NCBI RefSeq assembly: GCF_000271305.1
Contig: NZ_AKGD01000001.1
Coordinates: forward strand, 1,984,001-2,048,000
From: Hydrocarboniphaga effusa AP103
Lineage (GTDB): Bacteria > Pseudomonadota > Gammaproteobacteria > Nevskiales > Nevskiaceae
Direction: 5' to 3'
Length of the DNA: 64,000 bases
The notes beneath the pieces are model-generated. The model had not been told where the DNA came from, did no database searches, and saw only the letters and a list, made by a program, of their open reading frames with translations. Made by a program: the position numbers and the translations under genes. Below, in pieces: positions 37,647 to 46,714 of this stretch. Each line of letters begins with the position of its first letter. The stretch's first letter is position 1.

Positions 37647-40508
37647 ATGCCCCGCTGCAGGACACCGGCGTTGAACACGGCGGATTTCCGAAAACCCGAA
37701 CGATCCGCGAAATCGGATGCCTGGCCCCGGTGGGTCGCCGCTGGATTGCTTGCGCTCGCGCTATCGACGGCTGCGAGCTGGACGCTGTTGCAGCAATACA
37801 GCTCGCGCGCACTGAGCCACGGACTCGATCGCAGCCTGGCCGATGCGGTCGACAGGGTGGTGGCGTCGGTGGAAGCGCGCGGGGCGCTCGCGGCGACGAT
37901 CGCCGATCGTCCCGAGATGCACTTGCTGCTGCGCGAGCTCGCCGATCGGCCGGACGATCCCGCGCTGCGCGCTCGCCTGCGAAACGAACTGCGACGGTTC
38001 TCCGCCCACGGCTTCGGCGCGATCGAACTGCTGGCCGCCGACGGCCGACCGCTCGCGGCGATCGGCGAACTCGACCGGCAGCCGAGGCCGAGCTTGCCGG
38101 TGCTGAGCCCGTACGACATGGCGCTGCGCTGGACGCCGGAGTCGATCGTGCTGCGCTTTCGTCAGCGCATCGGCGACGAGCGCGGGCCGCTCGCCGAACT
38201 GGTCGCCGACCAGCCGCTGTCGCGCCTGCGTGCTGTCGCCGAGAACGAACCCTGGCTGCAGTTGTGCCGGCCGGTCGATGGCGATCTCGAATGTTTGCCC
38301 GACCGCGACGGCCATACGCTGCAGCGCATTCCGTCTTCGCAGCTGCCGGCGCAACTGCGCCGGCAGCTGGCTTCCGAGCGCGCGCTCCCGGAAGGCGATC
38401 CGGCTTTGGTGTCCGGCCATGTCGCGTACGAGCCGATCGCCGAACTCGGCCTGGTGGCGGCGCTCGATATCGATCGCGTGGCGCGCTATGCCCCGCTGCG
38501 CAACGCGTTTCAGGTCTCGGTGCTGGGACTGATCCTGATGATGGGCGGCGGCGGCTGGCTGTTGCGCCGCCAGCTCGAGCCGCTGTCGAGCCGGCTGCTC
38601 GCCGCGCAGGCCTACGCTACCGACAAAGCCGCGGAACTGCGCAGCTGCGAAGCCTTGCTGCGTGTCATCTACGAAGAGGCGCCGCACGGCATCGCCCTGC
38701 TCGATACGGACAGGCGCATCGTCATGGCCAATGCGCGGGCGGCGCAGCTGTTCGGCTATCCGTCGCTGGTCGGGATGCACGCGGAACAGTTGCGTCCCGT
38801 CGAAGAGCGTATGCAACGCGCACGCCTGCTCGATCGCGCTTTCGGCCTTCACGAGCCTGATCAGCGTCCGGCCACGTATTCGGTCAACGGACTGTGCCGA
38901 GACGGCCGTGTGATCCCGCTCGATGTGGTGCCCAGCCCGATCGAACTCGATGGCCGGCGCATGATCATGATGATGGTCAGCGACGTCACCGAGCGCCGCA
39001 GAGCGGAGCTGTCGCTGCGCGAATCCGAGCAGCGTTTCCGCAACACCATGGAGCACGCGCCGATCGGCATGGCGCTGATCGCGCTGAGCGGTCACTGGCT
39101 CGAGGTGAATGCGGCGGTCTGTTCGATGACCGGCTATAGCGCGCAGGAGCTGCGCCGGCTGCGTTTCCAGGACATCACGCATCGCGACGATCTGGTCGCC
39201 GATCTCGATCAGCTGTCGCAGCTCGTCGAAGGCCGCATCAGCAGTTACCAGCTGGAGAAGCGCTACATCCATCGCCAAGGCCACGTGATCTGGGCCCTGC
39301 TCGCGGTGTCGCTGGTGCGCGATGCAGACGGAAAGCCGCTGCATTTCATCGAGCAGATCAAGGATGCCGACGAGCGCTTGCGCTTGCGCTCGGCGCTGGC
39401 GATGCAATCGGCCATCGTCGATTCGGCGCATGCCTCGATCATCGGCGTCGACGCCAACGGGCTTATCGTCAGTTTCAACAAGGCGGCGCAGCGGCTGCTC
39501 GGCTATCGCGAGGAAGAGGTGGTCGGCCGCATGCGCGCGGAGGCTTTGCACGACGAGCAGGAGATGATGGCGCACGCCGCCAGTCTCACCGAGCGCTTCG
39601 GTCGTCGCGTCGACTCAGGTTTCGACGCGCTGACGGCTTATCTGCGTGTGCACGACGCCGATCATCGCGAATGGCTTTACGTGCGCAAGGACGGCGCGCG
39701 GGTGCCGGTGCTGCTGTCGTCGACGGCCCTGTACGACGACAACGGACGCATCACCGGCTTTCTCGGCATCGCCAGCGACATCAGCCAGCAGAAGCGCAAC
39801 GAGAGCGAACTCAAGGCCGCGCTCGAAGAAAAGGAGACCCTGCTGCGCGAGGTCTATCACCGCGTGAAGAACAACCTGCAGGTGGTCGGCAGCCTGTTCA
39901 GTCTGCAATTGCGCTCGCTGCCACCGGGCCCGGCGCACGCGGCGCTCGCCGATGCGGCCGACCGCGTGCGCACGATGGCGCTGCTGCACGAAAAGCTCTA
40001 TCGCTCACCGACGCTGTCGGCGATCGACCTCGACGATTACTTCGGCGATCTGCTGCATCGCATCGCGGTGTCGAGCGGCGCGGCGGAGCGCGGCATCGAC
40101 GTGCAGAGCCATTGCGTGCGCCTGCAGATCGGGCTCGACACTGCGGTTCCGCTGGGGCTGATCGCCAACGAGCTGGTCGGCAACGCGCTCAAGCATGCGT
40201 TTCCCAACGCTCGCAGCGGCCGTGTCCGGCTGCGGGTGGAGATCGATGGCGACAGCATCGTGTTGACCGTCGATGACGACGGCGTCGGTCTTCCGGCGGA
40301 CGGGCGGCACCTCTCGTCGGCTTCGCTGGGGCTGGTGCTCGTGCGATCCCTATCGTCCCAACTGGATGCGGACTTCACGCTCGAATCGGGCGCTGGAACG
40401 CGGGCCAGGCTACGGCTATCGCGATCACGGGGATCGATCGCGCCCGAAACGGACTTCGGAGCTTCGCACCGAAAAAAGGGCCCGGCTTCGGGTGCAGGAG
40501 AGCAGTAG
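37647..40508 (+). CDS. Membrane PAS sensor histidine kinase (HisKA_2 type)
   Basis: A 953-residue sensor. Two membrane segments (about residues 28-50 and 290-310) bracket a periplasmic sensing domain. Three PAS domains follow (starting near 340, 465 and 590), each ending in motifs such as DVTERRRAELSLRESEQRFR. The transmitter starts LLREVYHRVKNNLQVVGSLF, with the phospho-accepting histidine in the HRVKNN motif typical of HisKA_2 kinases, then an HATPase with NELVGNALKHAF and DDDGVGLP. It has no receiver domain; its stop codon abuts the start of the next gene, whose receiver is the likely target. The signal sensed is unknown. Confidence 0.9.
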   Translation: MPRCRTPALNTADFRKPERSAKSDAWPRWVAAGLLALALSTAASWTLLQQYSSRALSHGLDRSLADAVDRVVASVEARGALAATIADRPEMHLLLRELADRPDDPALRARLRNELRRFSAHGFGAIELLAADGRPLAAIGELDRQPRPSLPVLSPYDMALRWTPESIVLRFRQRIGDERGPLAELVADQPLSRLRAVAENEPWLQLCRPVDGDLECLPDRDGHTLQRIPSSQLPAQLRRQLASERALPEGDPALVSGHVAYEPIAELGLVAALDIDRVARYAPLRNAFQVSVLGLILMMGGGGWLLRRQLEPLSSRLLAAQAYATDKAAELRSCEALLRVIYEEAPHGIALLDTDRRIVMANARAAQLFGYPSLVGMHAEQLRPVEERMQRARLLDRAFGLHEPDQRPATYSVNGLCRDGRVIPLDVVPSPIELDGRRMIMMMVSDVTERRRAELSLRESEQRFRNTMEHAPIGMALIALSGHWLEVNAAVCSMTGYSAQELRRLRFQDITHRDDLVADLDQLSQLVEGRISSYQLEKRYIHRQGHVIWALLAVSLVRDADGKPLHFIEQIKDADERLRLRSALAMQSAIVDSAHASIIGVDANGLIVSFNKAAQRLLGYREEEVVGRMRAEALHDEQEMMAHAASLTERFGRRVDSGFDALTAYLRVHDADHREWLYVRKDGARVPVLLSSTALYDDNGRITGFLGIASDISQQKRNESELKAALEEKETLLREVYHRVKNNLQVVGSLFSLQLRSLPPGPAHAALADAADRVRTMALLHEKLYRSPTLSAIDLDDYFGDLLHRIAVSSGAAERGIDVQSHCVRLQIGLDTAVPLGLIANELVGNALKHAFPNARSGRVRLRVEIDGDSIVLTVDDDGVGLPADGRHLSSASLGLVLVRSLSSQLDADFTLESGAGTRARLRLSRSRGSIAPETDFGASHRKKGPASGAGEQ

Positions 40509-42932
40509 ATGGCAGCAGTCTTGATCGTCGAAGACGAAGCGATCGTCGCGCTCGACTTGTCGAACCAGATCCAGGATCTGGGCCACAAGGTGGTCGGCAT
40601 CGCCGACAACGCCGATGCGGCCGTGCGCCTGGCCACGCAGCACCGCCCCGACGTGGTACTCATGGACGTGGTGATCAAGGGCGACCGCGATGGCATCGAA
40701 GCCGCCAGGCCGATCCAGAACGAGCTCGGCATTCCGGTCATTTTCCTCACCGCGTTCAGCGATACGCAGACGGTCGACCGGGCCACGCAGGTCGGGCCCT
40801 TCGGCTATCTCAACAAGCCATTCCAGATTCGCGAGCTGCGCGCCGCGATCCAGCTCGCGGTCTACAAAGGCCAGATGGAAGCGGGTCTGCGCGAATCCGA
40901 GCAGTGGTTCGCCTCGGCGCTGCGCTGCGTCGGTGACGGCGTGGTGGCGAGCGACGAGGACGGCAGCGTGCGCTTCATGAATCCGGCCGCCGAACGCATC
41001 ACCGGCTGGACGCTCGCCGAGGCGGTCGGCAAGCCGGTGAGCCAGATCCTGTGTTTCGCGAGCTTCGACATGGAGCCTTCGCGGCCGGGCAACGAGCCGG
41101 CCTCGCGCGAGTTCGGCAGCGTCATGGTGACGCGCAGCGGGCGCACCATCCGCACCGACGAATCGTCGGCGCCGATCCACGATCGCTGGGGCCGCGAGCT
41201 CGGCCGGGTCACCGCGTTCCGCGACGTTTCCGAGCGCATCCGCACCGAGCAATCCCTGCGCGAATCCGAGCAGCGCTTCCGCAGCGCCTTCGATCACGCG
41301 CCGACCGGGATGGCGCTGGTGGCGCTCGACGGCAAGCTCGAGCAGGTCAACAAGGCTTTTTGCGAACTGCTCGGCTACGACGCGCGCAAGCTGCTGTCGA
41401 CGACGCAGGAGCGGCTGTCGCATCCCGAGGATCGATCGCTGGAGCGCCAGCACCTGCATCGGCTGTTCGGCTCGGGCCTGTCGTCGATCCAGTTCGAAAA
41501 ACGCTATCGGCGCGCCGACGGCAGCACCATCTGGGGCCTGGTCTCGGTGTCGCTGCTGCGCCAGTGGGAACGGCCTTGGCGCTATCTGTATCAGGTCAGC
41601 GATCTGACCGAACGCCGCCGCGTCGAAGCCGAACTCGCGCGGCTCGCGCATCAGGACAGCCTCACCGGGCTGGCGAATCGCGCGGGCCTGAGCCAGGAAG
41701 CAGAGCGCTTGATCACGCTTGCCGGCCGCAGCCGGGCGCCGCAGCAGATCGGCGTGATCTACATGGATCTCGATCGCTTCAAGCAAGTGAACGACACGCT
41801 CGGCCACGAAGTCGGCGATCGATTGCTGCAGGTGGTCGCCGATCGCTTGCGCACCTCGGTGCGCGAGGGTGACTGCGTCGCCCGCCTGGGCGGCGATGAA
41901 TTCGTGCTGCTGCTGCCTGAGGTGCACGGCGAGGCCGATGTCGCGGCCATCGCCGAGAAGCTGCGCCAGCAGGTGCAGCAGCCGATCGCGTTCGAGGACA
42001 ACGCGCTGCTGGTCACCACCAGCATGGGCGTGAGCCTGTTCCCGCGCGACGGTGGCGATCTGACCACGCTGCTGCGCTGCGCGGACAGCGCGCTCTACGA
42101 AGCCAAGGCCGAAGGCCGCGACAGCGTGCAGATGTTCCACCACGACATGCTCGCGCGCCTGCAGGAGCGCTTCGCGGTCGAGCGCGGTCTTCGCGGCGCG
42201 GCCGAGCGCGGCGAGCTGAGCCTGCACTACCAGGCGGTGATGTCGATCGGCGGCGAGCAGCCGGTGGCGGCCGAGGCGCTGCTACGCTGGCAGCATCCGG
42301 AGCGCGGACTGCTGAGTCCGGCGGCATTCTTCGATATCGCCGAAGACAGCGGCCTGAGCCTGGGCATCGGCAGCTGGGTGGTTCGCCGCGCCTGCCAGGA
42401 TGCCATGGCCTGGCCCGAGATCGGCGGACGGGCGCTCGCGGTCTGCGTGAACCTGTCCTCGCGCCAGTTCCGGTCGTCGCAACTCGTCGGCGAAGTGGCC
42501 AGTGCCTTGCGCGAAAGCGGCTTGCCGCCGCATCGGCTCTGGCTCGAGATCGGCGAGAAGCAGCTGCAGGTCAGCTCCGGACAGAGCCTTGCGGTGCTCA
42601 CTGCCCTCAAGTCGCTCGGCGTGCAGATCGTCATCGACGACTTCGGCACCGGCTATTCCTCGCTCGCGTATCTCAAGCGCTTCGCCCCGATGACGCTGAA
42701 GATCGATCGCAGCGTGGTCAGCGGCATCGTCGACGATCCGGACGACGCGGCGATCGTGCGCGCGGTCATCGGCATCGCGCGCAGCCTCAAGGTCGGGGTG
42801 GTCGCCAAGGGCGTCGAGACCGCGGCCCAGCGCGATCTGCTCGAAAGCGAAGGCTGTGCCGGAGGCCAGGGCTGGCTCTATGCGCCGACGCGCTCGGCCG
42901 CCGATTTCAGCGAGTGGCTGCGCCTGCACTGA
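40509..42932 (+). CDS. Response regulator with REC-PAS-PAS-GGDEF-EAL (cyclic-di-GMP turnover)
   Basis: An 807-residue protein. The receiver (residues 1-120) has VEDEAIVALD, the phospho-acceptor in VVLMDVV and the conserved lysine in YLNKPF. Two PAS domains follow (about 125-375). The GGDEF domain has an intact GGDEF at 461-465 and an intact inhibitory RxxD site (REGD, 452-455), so it should make c-di-GMP with feedback control. The EAL domain keeps EAL (589-591), NLSSRQF and DDFGTGYSS, but the usual AEGVET motif reads AKGVET (lysine 767), which may weaken hydrolysis. It starts immediately after the kinase stop, with AGGAG inside the kinase end. Confidence 0.92.
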   Translation: MAAVLIVEDEAIVALDLSNQIQDLGHKVVGIADNADAAVRLATQHRPDVVLMDVVIKGDRDGIEAARPIQNELGIPVIFLTAFSDTQTVDRATQVGPFGYLNKPFQIRELRAAIQLAVYKGQMEAGLRESEQWFASALRCVGDGVVASDEDGSVRFMNPAAERITGWTLAEAVGKPVSQILCFASFDMEPSRPGNEPASREFGSVMVTRSGRTIRTDESSAPIHDRWGRELGRVTAFRDVSERIRTEQSLRESEQRFRSAFDHAPTGMALVALDGKLEQVNKAFCELLGYDARKLLSTTQERLSHPEDRSLERQHLHRLFGSGLSSIQFEKRYRRADGSTIWGLVSVSLLRQWERPWRYLYQVSDLTERRRVEAELARLAHQDSLTGLANRAGLSQEAERLITLAGRSRAPQQIGVIYMDLDRFKQVNDTLGHEVGDRLLQVVADRLRTSVREGDCVARLGGDEFVLLLPEVHGEADVAAIAEKLRQQVQQPIAFEDNALLVTTSMGVSLFPRDGGDLTTLLRCADSALYEAKAEGRDSVQMFHHDMLARLQERFAVERGLRGAAERGELSLHYQAVMSIGGEQPVAAEALLRWQHPERGLLSPAAFFDIAEDSGLSLGIGSWVVRRACQDAMAWPEIGGRALAVCVNLSSRQFRSSQLVGEVASALRESGLPPHRLWLEIGEKQLQVSSGQSLAVLTALKSLGVQIVIDDFGTGYSSLAYLKRFAPMTLKIDRSVVSGIVDDPDDAAIVRAVIGIARSLKVGVVAKGVETAAQRDLLESEGCAGGQGWLYAPTRSAADFSEWLRLH

Positions 42933-42955
42933 TCGCGCGGCCCCGCCTGTGGGTG

Positions 42956-43019
42956 CCCGTAGGCGGGTCTGCCGATCGGTAGTGTGCTTTGAACGGCCAT
43001 TGTCGGCCTCGCCTACGGG
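42956..43019. repeat. 10-bp inverted repeat in the spacer before the wax ester synthase gene
   Basis: CCCGTAGGCG (42956-42965) and CGCCTACGGG (43010-43019) are perfect inverted copies 44 bases apart. They could fold into a long-loop hairpin, bind a dimeric protein, or be a degraded intergenic repeat. Confidence 0.45.
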
Positions 43020-43065
43020 TGCTATGTAGCTGCGCCCGGCTCCCGCTGCCGGAGCTATAACGACA

Positions 43066-44481
43066 ATGGAGAAGCGCATGGCGAGGCAGATGAATCCGCT
43101 GGACGCGTCGTGGCTGTTCGTGGATTCGGCGCGCACGCCGATGCAGGTGGGCGTGCTCGCCATCTTCTCGCTGCCCGACGACGCCGGGTCCGATTTCATC
43201 AAGAACCTGTTCGCGCACCTGCGCAAGCCATCGGGCTTCGCGGCGCCGTTCAACCTGAAGCTGCGCGGCTCGCGCCTGTTGCCGGGTGCGCACCGCCTGA
43301 TCCCGGCCTGGATCGAGGAAACCCGCATCGATCTCGATTACCACCTGCGCCATTCGGCCTTGCCGCAGCCCGGTGGTGAACGCGAACTCGGCGTGCTGAT
43401 CTCGCGCCTGCATTCGTATCCGCTCGATTTTTCCAAGCCGCTGTGGGAATGCCACATCATCGAAGGGCTCGAGAACGATCGTTTCGCGCTGTACATGAAG
43501 ATGCACCACTCGCTCGTCGATGGCGTCGGCGGCATGCGCATGCTGAGCCGCCTGCTGTCGGCCGACCCGAACGTGGTCGATCTGCCGCCGCCATGGGCTT
43601 CGGGCTCGGGTGAAAAAAGTCATGCGGGCAAGTCCGCTGGCGCGAACTGGCAGCAGCTGATCGAACAGGCCAGGCGTCAGGCGCAATTCGTGCCGAGCCT
43701 GGCGAAGGCGATCGGCGAGACCTGGAAGGAATCGCTGCAGCATCGCCACCCGGAACTCGGCTCGCCGTTCCGCGCGCCGCTGTCGCTGCTCAACGGCAAG
43801 ATCGGAGCGCAGCGCCGCTTCGCCACGCAGCACTACGATCTCGCGCGTATCCGCGCGCTCGCCAAGCGTGCCAAGGGCACCGTCAACGACGTATTCCTGT
43901 GCCTGTGCGCAGGCGCGCTGCGGCGTTATCTCGAAGAGCTCGGCGTGCTGCCCGACGAGCCGCTGACTGCGGGCCTGCCAGTGTCGGTGCGGGCGAACGA
44001 CGACGTCGGCAGCGGCAATGCGATCAGCTTCATCATTGCCAACCTGCACACGCACATCGCCGATCCGCTCGAGCGCCTTGCCGCCATTCGCAAGAGCACG
44101 CAGCTGGCCAAGCAGCGTTTCCAGAACCTGCCGCGCGAGGCCATCAACAGCTACACCTCGTTGTTCATGGCGCCATTCATGCTGCAGCTGCTCAGCGGGC
44201 TCGGCGGAATCACGCGGCCGATGTTCAACCTCACCATCTCCAACGTCCCGGGCCCGGATTCGATCCGCTATTTCAACGGCGCGAAGATGGAGCAGATGTA
44301 TCCGGTTTCGCTGCTCGCGCACGGACAGGCGCTCAACATCACCGTGTTCAGTTACGCCGGGCAATTCAACGTCGGCTACACCGGTTGCCGCGACACCCTG
44401 CCGCACGTGCAGCGCCTGTCGGTCTATACGGGCGAGGCGCTCGAAGAGCTCGAAACCCTGCTCGGCGCTGCGGGCAGCTAA
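43066..44481 (+). CDS. Wax ester synthase/diacylglycerol acyltransferase (WS/DGAT)
   Basis: A 471-residue bifunctional acyltransferase that makes wax esters from fatty alcohols and acyl-CoA, or triacylglycerol from diacylglycerol. The catalytic HHxxxDG motif is HHSLVDG at residues 147-153. The N-terminal MNPLDASWLFVDSARTPMQVG and the C-terminal NLTISNVPGP are also family signatures, the latter near the PLW and ND motifs. Length is normal. An upstream M in the same frame at 43066 is used; MARQMNPLD five codons later is an alternative. It agrees with a storage-lipid lifestyle together with alkB, fadE and the aldehyde dehydrogenase in this window. Confidence 0.92.
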   Translation: MEKRMARQMNPLDASWLFVDSARTPMQVGVLAIFSLPDDAGSDFIKNLFAHLRKPSGFAAPFNLKLRGSRLLPGAHRLIPAWIEETRIDLDYHLRHSALPQPGGERELGVLISRLHSYPLDFSKPLWECHIIEGLENDRFALYMKMHHSLVDGVGGMRMLSRLLSADPNVVDLPPPWASGSGEKSHAGKSAGANWQQLIEQARRQAQFVPSLAKAIGETWKESLQHRHPELGSPFRAPLSLLNGKIGAQRRFATQHYDLARIRALAKRAKGTVNDVFLCLCAGALRRYLEELGVLPDEPLTAGLPVSVRANDDVGSGNAISFIIANLHTHIADPLERLAAIRKSTQLAKQRFQNLPREAINSYTSLFMAPFMLQLLSGLGGITRPMFNLTISNVPGPDSIRYFNGAKMEQMYPVSLLAHGQALNITVFSYAGQFNVGYTGCRDTLPHVQRLSVYTGEALEELETLLGAAGS

Positions 44482-44500
44482 ATTTTTGAAACGCTACGCT

Positions 44501-44524
44501 GAACTGTGATTCAACTCACAGTTC
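44501..44524 (+). terminator. Possible terminator hairpin after the wax ester synthase gene
   Basis: GAACTGTGA and TCACAGTTC form a 9-bp stem around TTCAAC, 19 bases after the stop. No T-run follows, so it may only protect the mRNA end. Confidence 0.35.
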
Positions 44525-44660
44525 GGTCTTCGGCTCCCATTGTCCGTCAGCCCTCGTAAAGGCAATTTCTTCTCCGGGGATTGTTCCGGGGGGAACGTCA
44601 CATGGCGCTGCCGCTGCTGGACGGTCGCGAGCACGACGATGGCAATCGGGGTTTGCCGTC

Positions 44661-45764
44661 GTGAGCGATCGAAAGCCGAAATCGCCATTGATCGGGGGTC
44701 GTACCGCTGCGTTGTTGCTGGCCTTGGCCCCGCTCGCAACCGGGGTTTATCAGGAAGGCCAGCAGCAGCGCCAGCGTTACGCCGAGCGCGAGCTGGCGCG
44801 TAAAGAGGCCGAGGACCGGCGGCTCGCGAGCGAAGCCGACGTCGACACCAAGACCGCCGACGCCTTGCAGCAGGTGCTGCTGCTGAACGGCGATCGCTTC
44901 TGCTCCCGCATCGATCTCGCCGCCTCGCTGCTCAAGACGCAAACGGTCTCCAAGCGCACGCGCACCGTGCTGATCGCCGCCCTGCAGCTGGCCGATCCGG
45001 CGAGCAAGCAGCCGATGGTCTGCGAGTGCATACGCGAAGGTTCCGAGCAGTGGCTGGACGATTTCATCGCCAAGTTGCCGGACGACAGGCGCGACAGCCT
45101 CAGCGAGCTCAACAAGCTCGCGCGCGGAGCCGAGAGCCGCTGCGATGTCGAGGCCGGCGCGGCGTCCGGGCCGGCTGTCGACACCCTCGAGCAGCGGATC
45201 GCCAGCCTGACGAGCGAACGCGACGCGCTGCGGCAGCAGCTGATGCTGCATCCGTCGCCCGCGACTTCGCCATCGCCGGTACTCGCCCCACCGCCGCCGT
45301 CACCACCACCACCACCACCACCACCACCACCACCACCACCACCACCACCACCACCACCACCACCACCGCCGCCGTCACCGCCACCCGCTTGCGTGATCGC
45401 AAGCCCGGGTGATCGTCCACGCATCCGCGTCTTCATCCAGGTTCCGAACGCTAGTGCGCTGGCCGCCGCCACGCCGTTGCGCGAGGCGCTCAACGCGCAG
45501 GGCCAGTTCAAATCTCCGCAGATCGAAACCGTCGGCGAAAGCCGCTCGCCGGCGCAGTTGCAGGTTCGCTACACCTACCCGGCCGACGAGTCGGCGGCGC
45601 AGCTCGTCATCGATGCCTTGAAGGATCAGCCCGGCTGCGGCGGCAACGGGCTGGAGATCAAGCGTGTCTACATGAGCCGCTTCCAGGGCACGACCGACAA
45701 GGGCGTGATCGAAGTCTGGTGGCCGAGGTCCGCCATCGCCGACCATCAGGAGCCACCGGCATGA
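44661..45764 (+). CDS. Membrane-anchored protein with a 24-proline tract (unknown function)
   Basis: A 367-residue protein I do not recognise. A hydrophobic anchor (TAALLLALAPLATGVY, about residues 14-30) is followed by a charged helical stretch likely to form a coiled coil, a region with cysteines (residues 80-160), another coiled coil (VDTLEQRIASLTSERDALRQQ), then a polyproline rod: prolines 215-238 between two serines. The C-terminal domain (RIRVFIQVPNASALAAATPLR to GVIEVWWPRS) resembles small alpha/beta domains such as the LytR C-terminal type, only loosely. The start is a GTG. Its stop overlaps the next gene by four bases. A periplasm-spanning spacer role is inference. Confidence 0.75.
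   Translation: MSDRKPKSPLIGGRTAALLLALAPLATGVYQEGQQQRQRYAERELARKEAEDRRLASEADVDTKTADALQQVLLLNGDRFCSRIDLAASLLKTQTVSKRTRTVLIAALQLADPASKQPMVCECIREGSEQWLDDFIAKLPDDRRDSLSELNKLARGAESRCDVEAGAASGPAVDTLEQRIASLTSERDALRQQLMLHPSPATSPSPVLAPPPPSPPPPPPPPPPPPPPPPPPPPPPPPSPPPACVIASPGDRPRIRVFIQVPNASALAAATPLREALNAQGQFKSPQIETVGESRSPAQLQVRYTYPADESAAQLVIDALKDQPGCGGNGLEIKRVYMSRFQGTTDKGVIEVWWPRSAIADHQEPPA
45303..45374 (+). repeat. Trinucleotide tandem repeat (CCA)21(CCG)3 encoding polyproline
   Basis: Twenty-one consecutive CCA codons followed by three CCG codons, flanked on both sides by CCG-CCG-CCG-TCA-type blocks. Slippage would change protein length in steps of one proline without a frameshift. Confidence 0.95.
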
Positions 45765-46714
45765 TTCTTCAGCTGCTCAATGTGCTGATCGGCCTCACGC
45801 TGGTCTACGTGATCTTCAGCAGCATCGCCTCGGCGTTGTTCGATGCGGTCGAGATCATCGTCAAGCGGCGCGGCAAGCTGCTCGCTAGGGGCATCACCGA
45901 AATCCTGCGGCGCTTGTCCGATAACGTGGACGCCGACGTCGAGCGCTTCTACGAACACGAGCTCATCAACAGCCTGTTCGATGGAAACTTCGGGAAAAAC
46001 AGCCGCAAGCTGCCTTCGTACATCCCGCCGCTGCGCTTCGCACGCGCCGTGCTCATGCTCGCGGAGACCACGCTGGCGCAGGACGCGTCGGCGACGGGCC
46101 CGTTTGTGCGGCTCAGGGCCTATGCCGAGCGCCTGGTCGGACAGCGCGCGCTCGCGCCCGGCGAGACGCTCGTCGCCGCGATGGAAGCCGAGTTGGTCGA
46201 TCACTTCAACACCTCGATGGATCGCGTCTCGGGCTGGTTCGCGCGCTATGCGCGTGGCGTGTTGCTCGTCATCGGCCTGGTGCTCGCGTTCGCGGCCAAC
46301 GTGGACACGCTGCAGATCGTGCGCAGCCTGTCGATGGACCCGCTGCTCGCCGAGCGCATCGCCGACAGCGCGGCGACGTATGTGGACCGGCGCACCGACA
46401 GCGTGGACGTCGCCGATGACGGCGCGCTCGACCAGCAGATCGCCATCATCAACAAGAACCGCGAGATCGCCGAATCGCTCGGCTTGCCGCTGGGCTGGCT
46501 CGAAGGCGAGTTCGCCCGCAACTTCGGTGGCGGTGCGAAAGCCGACGACGTCATCAAGAAAGTCATCGGCCTGCTGCTAACCGGCTTCGCACTGTCGTTC
46601 GGGGCGACGTTCTGGTTCGACCTGCTCAGCAAGCTCGTCGACCTGCGCGCGAGCCTCAAGCCCAAGGACGAAGACCTCAAGGTCGAGAAGGACAGCGCGA
46701 AGGAGGCTGCATGA
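45761..46714 (+). CDS. Three-helix inner-membrane protein of unknown function
   Basis: A 317-residue protein. An N-terminal hydrophobic helix (ILQLLNVLIGLTLVYVIFSSIASALF), a middle one (YARGVLLVIGLVLAFAANV, near 165-185) and a C-terminal one (VIGLLLTGFALSFGATFWFDLL, near 265-290) are separated by charged helical domains. The last segment ends in a basic/acidic tail. I recognise the type as an uncharacterised membrane protein found scattered in bacteria, without a known function. The start codon overlaps the previous stop (ATGA) and its own stop overlaps the GH19 gene start (ATGA), so three genes are coupled. Confidence 0.8.
   Translation: MILQLLNVLIGLTLVYVIFSSIASALFDAVEIIVKRRGKLLARGITEILRRLSDNVDADVERFYEHELINSLFDGNFGKNSRKLPSYIPPLRFARAVLMLAETTLAQDASATGPFVRLRAYAERLVGQRALAPGETLVAAMEAELVDHFNTSMDRVSGWFARYARGVLLVIGLVLAFAANVDTLQIVRSLSMDPLLAERIADSAATYVDRRTDSVDVADDGALDQQIAIINKNREIAESLGLPLGWLEGEFARNFGGGAKADDVIKKVIGLLLTGFALSFGATFWFDLLSKLVDLRASLKPKDEDLKVEKDSAKEAA

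Noticed and set aside
42956..43019. Inverted repeat as a rho-independent terminator
   Set aside because: The 44-base loop is too long and no T-run follows; kept only as an unexplained repeat.
44777..45511. A minus-strand frame with a polyglycine run opposite the polyproline gene
   Set aside because: The run is the complement of the CCA repeat; the plus-strand gene fits the coupled operon.
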